In this document: positions 25,201-36,363 of the stretch, piece by piece
Numbering within the stretch: the first letter of the stretch is position 1
How the letters are laid out: the number at the start of each line of letters is the position of its first letter
Assembly: GCF_018691265.1 (NCBI RefSeq)
Contig: NW_024881327.1
Coordinates: forward strand, 20,825,936-20,889,935
Source of the DNA: Tyto alba
Lineage: Eukaryota > Chordata > Aves > Strigiformes > Tytonidae
Length of the DNA: 64,000 bases
Reading direction: 5' to 3'
The notes under the pieces: generated by a model
What the model saw: the letters and a program-made list of their open reading frames with translations, nothing else
What the model was told of the DNA's origin: nothing
Database searches by the model: none
Translations under genes and position numbers: made by a program

Positions 25201-26805
25201 TACCCCTGTTCCAGACTGCAGTCTGATTTTAGCTCTGCCTGAGGTCTGTGATATCAAGAATAAACAGTAATACAAGCATCAACTTGTGAAAAAATGAAAT
25301 TCCTAATGCATAGGTGGAAATCATGTCCTTTGACGCCAAATTTTTACCCACTGAATTTTTATTCAAACTTAGAACTCTGAGTTTATCTTTTACGTAGCAT
25401 AGTGGCAGTACTTCACATCTGGCTGACGTGAAGAGAACAGTTCTCAAATTGGATTGCCCCCTTGCTATATGTAGACACCATCAGTATAAAGTTAGTAACT
25501 ATGAATACATGCGCAGGCATATTTGACTAGATATTTACATATATTTCTAAAATCTGTCATTCTTCTGTAAGAAATAGCTTTAGTTTTAGCTCAGAATTTA
25601 TATTTTTTTTTACAAAAGTAATACCTTAATCTTTGTTCTGTTGAGCAACCCAGTAATTCGGATTTCATCCAGTTTTGACATATGATTTGTATAAGTGTGT
25701 GGTGTAGTATCTGCAAACCATAAGACTATCCTACACAGGAGTCTTGCTCCATGTGACATTTTTTTAATATAATTTCATGTAGTTCAAAATAACTTCCAAT
25801 GTAAGATATACCTGCGCAATCAGTTCTACAGCTGAGTGGAGGCTTTTTACAAATTGAATGATTTTCCAACATATCTTTAAACACTTACAAACAGACTGGT
25901 TTTGTAGTAAATCAGGGGTTGATTTAATGTTTCTTACTGTGTCACACATTTGTGGACAGTTGAAAATATTTTGTTATGCAAGACTTTAGCTGCTTTGAGC
26001 AAATATTTGGGCAACACACTGCCACACAGACTAGTTTCCAGCACAGGTATTAAGTGACTTATAAAGCTCAATCTTTTAACAAAACCCCCCAAACTTAATT
26101 CTCTGCTTACAAATATTTCTACCAGTGACCTTTAGTATGGACTGTAAAGCATGTAAGGCAATCACTGAGAGCTAAGGAATATAAGGCCTCCTTTCTTCAC
26201 TTTCTGTGTCTTAACATTGGTGTACTGAGGTGATTTCAGGCTATATGGGACCTTCTCATTTCACTTTGGAGAGGAATGTGTTTGAACATTAGAGCTTTTT
26301 CCTATGTCTTGAAGCACTGTAGATTTGTTACTCCTGGTTTTCAGACAGGTTGTGCTGCTTTCATTATGTTAACTGTGATCTGGTATCAGGCTGGGGTATA
26401 CCATTCACATCCTCTGACCTAAGCCTGTGGTAAGATGATTGGCTTTTTTGCCCTTCTTTGCCCTGTGCATGTTATAAATAGTCACATAACAAATTTTCTT
26501 ATTGCAGGAAGCTGCTGCTGTCAGTGTTCTCAATCCTGTACTTTTCCTGTGTAATATTCTATTTGTTTTTCCATTTGTGCTACAGGTTTTAAGTTCATTA
26601 CACCGTGGGTAGCGTTTTGTAATCTGTGACAGTGGCCTGTACGGATGTTCTGCAGATCCCCCTGGTCTAGACTGTTTCTGAACAGTCTGTAAAAGCAGGA
26701 AGCAGATCTCAATGACATGGACTGTCACTTCCAGTTTTATTTGGCTGTGTTCCTTGGCAGGATTATCTGCAGAATGAAAAAATCATCTCTTGCAGAATCA
26801 TTGTG

Positions 26806-26841
26806 GCTCTCAGTATCTTTCCAGCTCTCAGTATCTTTCCA
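26806..26841 (+). repeat. 18-bp tandem duplication
   Basis: The string gctctcagtatctttcca is present twice, head to tail and without mismatch. It is a local slippage or duplication event. Confidence 0.9.
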
Positions 26842-29800
26842 AATTAGCAACGATCAGCAATCAGTTGCATAATACGTTGTTTCAAGTGGATGTTAACAAC
26901 TCATTAGACACATTTAAATAGTCCCTGTGGTGTCCTTCATTGTCAAGTCATCTCTCATCTTTCCTGTGTTATTGGCAGTGAATGATAAATCCTTACTTCT
27001 GGTAAATTAGGTCAGAATTCAACCAACGTAAACCGCTGTGGGGCAAGATGGCTGTCTCAGAAGGAATTTTTCTATATGCTCCATTCTGATCCCTGATGTC
27101 TATCCTTCCTAGATTTCTGTCTGCCTGGTGTGGTTTCATTACCACAGAAAGGACCCATATTTTAAGTGTATAATTTCTGTATGTAACTTTCTATTGTTTT
27201 CATAGACGTAGAACTCACCGGAAGATTTATTTTTGCATTCTCTGCCCATTTATATTATCCTCCAGTTCCTCCTGATACTTCAGAATATAGAAACCCAAAT
27301 GATAACCAGTTACCAATGTTACAGGTATGCTGTTTTAATTGTGCTGAACAGAGTGGTGACCCATACTTCCTCACCATTGTTCTACAGTTTTAACTTTCCC
27401 TAATGCAAATCAGTCAGAATGTCATACTATTATCCTGTTAAATTCCCCACTGGGTCAAAATTATAGCCAAGTGACTAGAGCATAAGGTAATTAAATCCCC
27501 TTATCAGTATGATTGGTATGCAAATGCTTATTCGTATTTGCAAACAAATGTTTTCAAATGTATTTTGTATGCTGAAAGCATTAAGCTGTAGGCAAAAAGA
27601 GACTGGTCCCAGGGAATGTATTTTGTGCAAAATAGAAACAATTATAATAGTCTCTAATTTAAAGACACTGAATCAAGCCCAGCGCTTTACTTTTTGTTTA
27701 TAAAAATGTTTTCTTGGATTTCAGCTTTTTGTAGATATAAGTGCTGTCCAAAATAGTCATATTTCCAATACTTACATAAAACTTGACCTACAAATTAAAT
27801 TAAATTAGAAATGTGTATCAATTGTTAAATCTAGTATTTTTTTTTAACTAGTTACAATAAGACATACTTCTCTATTTTTTGTGCCTTTGTTCTGGCTAGG
27901 AAAAGGAATTGAAAGATATTGTTCCACGCTTTATTTATAGATAAAAGCTTTCACAATCTTAGTCTTTGAATAGCAACAGATGTTTAAACTCTGCAGATGA
28001 GCTGAATAACAATCTAATGCACTGGTGTTGGGATTCAGTCCTCAGGTTTTAATCTAACAATATTATAGTTAAAGCCTGATAGTTTTGATAGTAATTATGA
28101 TCGACTTTTCTTAGTTTTCTTTTCTAAATGTTTTCCTAACTTTCACTGTCCCTCTTATAAAGAGTGTGGGCTACGTAATGGCACTGTTGAAAATGGGCCT
28201 GAAAGAGTTGTTGATTGGATTCAAATGGCTGTTGTGTTCACTCCAAATCAGAATGAAAAAATGAAATTTAAAACACCTGTAGAACAGAAGTTTTGCTTCA
28301 AGAAAATTGAAACATGATACTTCATCCTACAGTTTTATTCAGCTTCATCATTTTTGTGTTATATTTGTTACATTTAAAACATATGGGTTATGTTTACCAT
28401 TACTAAAATAAAGGATTTCTTGCATGTCAAACATGACATAAATTAGAAAGTTGAAATGATTTGGTATTTCTTCCTCAAAAGCTTCATCAATGTAGTTGTT
28501 TCCCTAAAACATCTAGTTTACTAAAGATTTATAATCTCTTTGGCTATCCTGCTAAGCAAACCAAAAGCTATAGCTACTGAAAGCAACATAATACAATTTT
28601 AGTTAATCTAAGACAAGCTAAGAAAAAATCCTGTTGGGAGCAATGCACAGCTAGCCTTGGATCCTTCACAATAAACCAAAACATTGCCAAAAATCCCACA
28701 CGATTAGGCAGAATATACAGAAGCAGGTTCATTTGTCTGAGGTCCACTGGCACCAAGTAAGCAGTGATATTTCTGCAAGGCTCACAATGAATAGTCACTG
28801 CATTTAAAAGTGTGTTCATGATTTGTCTGGTACCTTGTGAGTAAAGTTAAATGCAGCAACTTGTATATATGGCTGTTGAGATATACCTTAGAAACTTTTA
28901 ATACGTGGCAGCTAGTGGGGTCTCCTTTCATACCACTGAAATTTGGTAAAGTTGAAAATATATTTATTTTGTTGAGAAATAATTTGAAGAATAACTTATT
29001 GACACTATTTCCATAGTTTCATGAGAGACAATAGATGTGGACAAGAGATGTACCAAGAGCCATTGTAAAGAAGTAATTCTGGATTTGAAATCAGTTGTCA
29101 GCACAGCCAGATGTTTCTTGGAGCTGCAGAATAAAAAACGGTGGACTATGTGGGTGTGTTTGCATGTTTATTCACTTCTGTGCATCTTACCTTCTGTGAG
29201 CTCAAGGTAAATCTGAGCATGTAGGGCTTTCAGGCCACAGTGACTATTGAGGAAAAGATGCAATGCAAAATCATAGCTGGGTATGACTGAATAGAGATTT
29301 TAGTAAATGGAAAGATCAAATGCGGCTGATTCTTTTAAATACAGATTACCTTTAGAAGCTGGAGATTATATTGCCTTCAAAGGCATAGTCTTTAGTGGGA
29401 AAATATTTCTAAGAGTGGTAGACTTGTACTAGTGTTTGGTGTTTGCTATCTCTGTTGCAGGCATGCGTGCAAAACAAATGCTGGCATTTCTACTTTAATA
29501 ATAAAGTTTGTGTTCACAGTGAAATCACTTAGTGTAGGGGCAATTGTATATGATCTGCACTGAGATACAGATTTTTTATTGAAAATATACTGTGAAAACA
29601 AACATGAAAATGTGCCAGAAAAATGGGGAACAGCAAAAAAGGAAGGGATTCTGAAACCAGATAGATACTGTGGGGAGACACTTGGAAATACAGTACTGCA
29701 TATAAAAAATATTTAATTTGTATGCTTAATTGAGAAAGATGAATAAGAAGAAAATTTTAAGGTGGCTGTCACCTTTTGGGGAGAGTTCTTAGAGGTAGAA

Positions 29801-29901
29801 ATTGCCAAAAATTATTTCTACAACACGAGAATACTGAAGTCCTAAATTTCAGCCTCTTTACTACTTCAGTACGTAAAAAGCTAAAACATTTAATATCCAA
29901 G

Positions 29902-29940
29902 TACATATATATATATATATATATAAATATATATATATAA
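29902..29940. repeat. (TA)n microsatellite
   Basis: About 39 bp of alternating TA with one interruption (aaa). Its length is likely to vary between individuals. Confidence 0.9.
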
Positions 29941-32639
29941 ATCTGGTGGTACAAACATGAAACATTGTGATACCTCTTTAAAAAAATCTTGAAATAATGA
30001 AGCATTTTGACCTTCTCTAACCCTGACTAAAAAGTAAATTTAGAAGTGACTGACTTCTAATTTCTCTAGCTCCAGGGCTCTCTCTTTGGGATTAGAATTC
30101 GCTGGATGAAAGTAAAGGCATTAACACGGCACATGTACTAGTAGTGATGCAGCCTTGTTCTTTCTGGAGCAGTGGAAGATGCAGAGAAAAGGGCTGCAAG
30201 GGCTGCCTTTAACTGTCCTGTATAGAGGAGAGGTGGTTTTGAACAGGAATCCATCCTAGAGTTGAATTCATAGTTCTCTAAATTGCCTCCTGGCTAGGCT
30301 AAGTAAAGCAACCTAATTGTACTGAAATGAGCTTTTGTCGATGCTCTTACTGTGCTAGAATTTTTCAGATACTGTGACTTGTTTTGCAATTGCAGTTGAT
30401 CTTTGCAGTCAGTGCAACACATCAGGAAAGTGAACACCACAGTGTCAGAGCTGGTGAGCAAATTCTGTAGAGTTTATCTTTGCATGTCCACTAACATTTT
30501 GCATGTTATTTCCAGGCAACAAACAGTTTAGCCAGAGCCACTGCTCATGGCTGGCTACTGGACAGCTTAAATCCCAAACAACGGCTGAAATTCTCAGCTA
30601 CCTGCCCAGGTCCTGTTTTCAGCTAGGAATAAAAAATAGAAATGCATGGAAGCAAATTCTGTCTCTGAGCACTCCAGAGGTTAGTGAGAATGCTAATGAA
30701 CATAGTTTGCCTTACCATTGATCTGCGTGTCAGTCCTCAGATACCCTTTTCCACTTTTGTGTCCACAAAAAGGTAATGTTGTATTTCAGTTTTTACAACC
30801 TGTAAATAAGCAATGATGAGTGAGCAGCCTTAAAGGAATTCTTGTACCCTAAAGGTAACTGACCAGTCAGATTCTTCAACAGCACGATTAAGCTTAGCTA
30901 AATTCATGTAATCACAACACAGAAGCAGCATCTGTTCTCCTGTCTCGGGAGGTAGATACAAGCTAAGTCTGTCTGCCACACTGTCTTCCCTTCTAGTTGC
31001 CTTGATGTTGCAGGAAGTCCCTTGTCAAGACTTGCCTCAGATCTTAACTGTTCAGCTCTGCTCTTTCCTGCTTTCCTTCTCTTGGTACCTAGGCTCACTT
31101 CCAGACTTCTTTAGATTCTGTTTGCATGAACCCATTTATTGCTGCATGGGATGTCGGACTCCAACAACAACATATGGCACTTTCACCATTCTAGTGGCTG
31201 ATAATCATGGCAAGTGTCTGCATGTGTTCTGTCACTTCAGGTCTTCCCCCCGATGCTTGAATTTTGACTTGCAGTTTACAAAAACAAAGTCCAATTAGCC
31301 ATGTGCTAAGTTAATAGTCTTGTTTGTATCTGAAGATCAGGTTAAGACCAGTAGGCTTCCTTTGTGCTTTTTTCTAGGCTAAGTTTTGGTGGCCTGTTTG
31401 CTCTGTGAGACACTGCACTTACCTCCCCACCCTTCTGTGCTTATAGCCCAGAGAAGCTTAAACTAGTTCTGTGCAGCAAGTGGTTACTCTAATGTTAAAT
31501 ATATATGTGAAATGGCTACAACTCCAGAATTTTGCCTCACTGCCTTTTGTCACCATTGAGAACCAACTCACTCAAGTTGCTTTCCTCAACCACAATGTGG
31601 GAGCATTGCCTAGTTTTTGCACTGTTCTTTTCCTAAATTATTCTCTGGACATGTGGATTGCTTTACTTTCTCTTCCATTATGAGTTTGCCATGTTCTTTC
31701 CTGCCCTTGAAAACATAAGTATAGTTTAAAGTAAGCTACAGTGGACTTATGGCAACTTGAGAGCCTGATGTCATTTCACACTACTGAAAAAAACACAGAT
31801 GTGTCCATTTTGTCCTCTGTCTCAGAAATACTGTACTTGCTGAACCTGCACTAGTTTTGTATGCCCTAGAGTCTACCTTGCACAGTAGTATGTGCTCGTT
31901 CTTGTAAATCATGCTGCAAAACATCTACAAAAGCTTTGTTTGGTTTTGTTTGTTTTGTTGGTGTTGGGCTCCACAGCAAATCTGTCAGTAGTCCCAGATT
32001 TAATGGGATATAGGGTAGAGTTCCTGGTGGGCAGGCAGTTAACATACTGCTGGGGGCTGTAATTTCAAACACTTTGAATGAAGAATTAGAGCCCAAGTTC
32101 ACTCTTTTTTGGGAGAGTCTGCAGCTACCCACTCTCCACTCAAGAGGGACAGCGTGACTACCTAAAAATGTAAGGGGAACTCAGTGGTGTTGGTGCATCT
32201 TAAGTATGGCTGGATGAGCCCTGCAGAGGATTCACCAGTGCCAATGCAGGTGAAGCAGCAGCACCTTTTGTCACATCCAGAAGCTCGTACTGAGGAAGTC
32301 CTCTCCAGGAAACTGATGGTCAGGTCCCGGGGAAAGCAGGGACATGTGAATTCACAAACAGTATGAAAAGGACACACATCTAAACCCAAGTTCTTATTTT
32401 TAATAAAATAAAAACTGTTTTATTACCTCTCTTAAATTTAATGTATTTCTCTCTCACATAAACAAATTCCCTTTTAGAAAGGGATGCTTTATGTGGCTCT
32501 GTAGGAACCTATTGCTGCTTTGTTTCTACATTAAAAGCGCAACATTCTTATGTCAGAACCTGCTTTTGGGGTACATCCTCGAGGATTTTCAGAGATTCTG
32601 TAATTAGCTAGGAAGAAATAGTAATTGAGCTGTAAGTAA

Positions 32640-32960
32640 GCTCGTGTGATGCTGCTCCTCCGTGACACGCCCGTGTGCTTTAAAGCGGTTTCTGTCAGCA
32701 AACGACAAGTGTCAGCTTCGGAACGACCTCCACCCTCGGCACCTCCGAAACCTTGCCGGTCAAGGAAATGGGGGGCGGAAGGGGGTTTGGCCCGGGGGAT
32801 GCCCGTCGGGGCAGGGACGGGGCAGCCACCGCCTCCCTCCCCTCCTCTTTCCTTCCCGCGGCGCCCCGGGCTCCGTTTTCGGTTTCGCTTCTTCCGGCGC
32901 GGCGGAAACCTCTTTGCTCACGGTTTGCGGGTGCCGAGCAACTCGTGCTGTGCGCCTGGA
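32640..32960 (+). promoter_or_regulatory. TLR3: TLR3 CpG-rich promoter
   Basis: GC content and CpG density rise abruptly after 32640, between A/T-rich flanks, and fall again after about 33000. The block lies 2.9 kb upstream of the first TLR3 coding exon on the same strand and ends in a consensus donor (gtaagt at 32995). No TATA box is visible. A perfect IRF/ISRE core lies within it. In mammals TLR3 has a non-coding first exon and an interferon-inducible promoter, and this block has the expected position and content. The start site itself cannot be fixed from sequence. Confidence 0.65.
32877..32886 (-). promoter_or_regulatory. ISRE / IRF-binding core
   Basis: The minus strand reads GAAACCGAAA, a perfect match to the GAAANNGAAA core bound by IRF family factors and ISGF3. 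It sits about 110 bp upstream of the end of the putative non-coding exon. It would fit interferon induction of TLR3. Confidence 0.55.
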
Positions 32961-32994
32961 TGCCTCCAGACTGAGGGAGGTAGAGCCTGCCGCG
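32890..32994 (+). other. TLR3: putative TLR3 non-coding exon 1
   Basis: The GC-rich promoter block ends at a consensus splice donor, CGCG|gtaagt, with the last exonic base at 32994. The next suitable acceptor in frame with TLR3 is at 35913-35914, giving a first intron of 2920 bp. The exon would be 5' UTR only, as in mammalian TLR3. The left limit is a guess, and transcript data would be needed to place it. Confidence 0.5.
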
Positions 32995-35914
32995 GTAAGT
33001 GGCTGCCATTCTTCACTTCTTAGGAATAAACGCCAATATCAGAGGTGCAAAGCCAAGGGTACCGCTCGGGAGTTTGGGCCATCTCTTCGATCTTGTATTT
33101 CTCTTAACTTGCAAGTTAGAGGAGTCGGGCCACTGCTCTTTGCTCAATGACCGCGCTTTAGTGCTGATGCCCGTATGTGGTGTCCCTGTCCGTCTGACAG
33201 GAGGTGTTTTTGTGTCTTGAAAAAAAAGAAAAGGCAACATAGGTGAGGTGGGAATGCCCCAGCTTGGGAGATGCTGAAGGCTCCCCTGCTAAATTCTCCA
33301 GTTTCTTAAAGTTCTTGCTCATTAAAACTGTCGTTCTTTCTTTTGCCCATTAAATGTTATTCTGTAACACTGTCCCTTAAGTCTGATAATGGATGTGTGG
33401 TTTCTTCACTGGATCCCCAACCAAAGCATGAAACACCTAAAGGTGACTTCAGACTTCCTGCAATGAAAAAAGCAGGAAAAAGCAGCCCTTCAGGCCTCAC
33501 TGGAAGTCAGCCAAAGAACTCAGTTTGTGTTTGTGCAGTACATGTCTTGCGCCTTTCAAACTTAAAGATGAACTGGCAACAGCTGCCGAGGAGCCTGAAA
33601 GCTCCTGATTTCCTTAAAAACAACCCTCAGAAGGATGCAGGCCAGAGGTAAAGCTTTTGTTGGGGACAAGCTCCCCCTTTGTTTTCCTCAGCTCTTCCAG
33701 CTGCTGGGGTGCAGAGGGATGAGGCAGGAGAAGTGGTCCTTTATTTTCCTCAGCTACAGGAACACGGGTGCTGTATTCAGTGGCAGCTGTAGCAGGTCAG
33801 GCTGTCTGCAGGACGGTCAGGTTCAGTTATTTGCTGTTCCCTCGGCTTGCCAGAGGCAGGTGAGTGGGGAGCCAGGCTGTGTGAGCTGCAGGAGATGACT
33901 CAGGCCCACAGGCAGAGCCCAGCAGGGAATTGTTTTTTCACCCAGGTTTATTTTGAATCATCTTTTGCAGTCCTTTGTGTATGCCCTTGCAATGCGTTAC
34001 GTCCCTCTTTCCCTTGCTTGTATCCCCACTCCCGTTGGATTTTACTGATGTCTCTCCCCAGGTGGCCCGGTTGCTCCCAGGTTTCCCCTCTGGCCATTAT
34101 AACATGTTTTTCTGGGTTCCCTCTGAAAAGGCAAGTCACCTACAGAGCCAAACTCTCCTGGGCTCTGACCTGCTAAACTCCTGTTTGGCCACAGGTTGCA
34201 GTGTCAGTTCCTCAGCTTGTTTTTTTTACGGTAGTGAAAACTCTTCTCTTCAAAAAACATCAGTTCTGAAGGCTTTCTCTTTTTCTGTGCAAATGTACCG
34301 GTTTAATTTCCTGTTTCACTGTGTGCTATTGAGCAATAATCTAATGTTCTCAGAGCTAGATCATGTTAATTAAACACAGCTAAGGAAAATGCGAGCTGCA
34401 GAACTAAGAAAGCTCATACTCCTGGGAGTTGGTCTTTTGAGAAGCTCTTCTAGATTTCTGTTAAGTCTAGTAAGGTTAAATTCCCCTCTATAGCCTGTTC
34501 TGAAGTGGGGCACTGATAGTCTTCTCTACCTGGGAGCACATCATTCTGAGACTTAACTTCTTGGTAACATGAGGTTGGCAGGTAGGTTCCGAATTTGTTG
34601 GCAGAAGCACATACAGATATGTGTATGTGAAGATTGTGGAGACACTCAGAGCTTCAGGGGTGAAATATAAGCTTTATATATTAACAAAAAAAGGAAAAAT
34701 TTAAGTGGAGGAATCTAAGCTTACAGTTCTCTGCTGAGGCGTGGAAAAATATTCTGGCAAGCACTTCCAAAGTATTTGTTCTCCCCCTACTAAAGATTAA
34801 TTTTATAGAGAATGATATGGAAGATACACTGGACTCTTATCTTGATTAGCAGAAATGCTATTTAATTAGAGAAGCTCTGTTACTCAGCATAGTCAAACAC
34901 TTCTGAGCTCTTACAGCTCTATTCCCATCAGAATTTGGGTGGAATTAATTTTCTTCCTTATCCAATAAAGCTGTATTACAAGATCACCAGGTGAATTTAA
35001 ATATTATTGATACTAAACTGAAACTGAATAAAATATGAAAAACTCCAAGATTTTTCAGAAATGTAATGCCTGAACAGGCAGAGCCATTGACGATTAGAGC
35101 ACCAGTGGACAGTGACTGATATCCTAGGAAATGCTCAAAAGGTATGGGGTATATAAATTCTTAAATGTGTAAGTTTTTCTGGAAGTATTTGGATACATGT
35201 ATTGAATCTATGGACAGTGTTCTCTCTACACCTTGGCTCTTTTCCATTTTTTTCTCTGATTAAGTTGGTACCGATCTCTTTGGTCTGTTCTTACTTTCTC
35301 ATACGCCTTTCTATAGCCTGGTATTCCTTCTTTCGCTATGAGATGGAAAGATGGTTAGAGTTTTGTGTGGCTTGCTTGTGAAACAAAAAATGGCAAGAAC
35401 TCCAAAATAAAGATGTGGTATATTAGGCATTCTTACTGCATATAACTATAAATATTTTAAGAGTAGCTAAGCTCAGAGCATAGTGATTAACACTGAGGGG
35501 CCTGTGTATAAATATTTATCAGTGTGGTTAAACTCAGAGCTCAGTGGTTAACGTTGAGGGACCTGTGTATAATTTGTCATATTTATTGTATTTTATGCAT
35601 GCTAAAGCAATACAAAATTAGAAAAGGGAAAATGGTTGGAAATTTGCATTGATAATAAAGTGTTGGTAGCTTTTTGAACATAATCATTTTTATGTAAGAC
35701 AGTACTATTATTTAAAAAAAACCCAAACAATTTAAAGAGATTATTAGACAGCTTTTCTGCAGAAATTAATGCTACTTTATGGGTAACAAATACTGAGTGT
35801 TTGCTCAATATAAAACTACATGGGTTTTGAACCTGGCTTACTTAGCCTTCATTTTAAGATCTGTGTTGTGTCAAAATGATTGTAACTGGTACTGTGTTCA
35901 TTTTGCCTTTGCAG
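32995..35914 (+). other. TLR3: TLR3 intron 1 (inferred)
   Basis: It runs from the gtaagt donor of the CpG exon to the acceptor ttttgcctttgcag. It contains a short tandem duplication at 35465-35573 and otherwise no recognised element. Open frames in 33343-34373 show no splice-bounded similarity to known proteins. Confidence 0.45.
35465..35573 (+). repeat. two-copy ~47-bp tandem repeat, period 61 bp
   Basis: The segments 35465-35511 and 35526-35573 share the order taa.ctcagag..tagtg.ttaac..tgaggg.cctgtgtata with a few substitutions. They lie about 350 bp upstream of the first TLR3 coding exon. Confidence 0.75.
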
Positions 35915-36363
35915 ATAAAACAATGGGAAGTGCCATTCTTTGGTGGAGCAGCTTATCTGTCAGACTGATGTCTGCCTGCTTGCTGTGTGCATCTGTTGGA
36001 AAGCCATGTCAGATCCGAAATGAAATGGCTGACTGCAGTCACCTAAAGCTGACTCAAATTCCTTCTGATCTCCCAGACAATATAACGGGTTTGGACATTT
36101 CTCATAATCAGCTAAAACAGCTAGGTCCTGCAAACCTGACCAAGTATAGCCAACTGGTTTACTTGAATGCAGGCTATAACAGTATCTCTAAACTGCAACC
36201 AGAATTGTGCCAAAATGTGCCCCTGTTGCAGATTCTGAAGTTAGAACACAATGAATTGTATAAGCTCCCTGACAGAGTCTTTGCTTCCTGCACCAACCTG
36301 ACTGAGCTCAATCTAGGATACAACAGAATAGATATAAAAAATGATCCTTTCAAACCCCTGGAG
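35915..36363 (+). CDS. TLR3: TLR3 first coding exon: signal peptide, LRR N-cap, first repeats
   Basis: The acceptor is ttttgcctttgcag (AG at 35913-35914). Eight bases of 5' UTR precede the ATG at 35923, which is chosen because in-frame codons upstream of 35915 are intronic. It encodes residues 1-147, phase 0, ending ...PLE|gtaagc. The hydrophobic stretch LWWSSLSVRLMSACLLCA serves as signal peptide. H40, H61 and H109, equivalent to human H39, H60 and H108, lie here in CSHLKLT, SHNQL and EHNEL. Confidence 0.93.

Larger units (their letters stand above)
16291..32639. other. long intergenic region upstream of TLR3
   Basis: Sixteen kilobases of A/T-rich DNA with only simple repeats recognised: an 18-bp tandem duplication at 26806-26841, a (TA)n tract at 29902-29940 and scattered poly(A)/poly(T). 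A frame at 28165-28317 (+) runs 50 codons after a possible acceptor and is followed by AATAAA near 28407. It is not similar to anything I recognise and is listed only as a finding. No CpG-rich block occurs until 32640. Confidence 0.4.

Noticed and set aside
35797..35922. In-frame ATG at 35797 as an earlier TLR3 start
   Set aside because: The segment lies upstream of the exon acceptor at 35913-35914. The ATG at 35923 is the first in the exon and is followed by a signal peptide.
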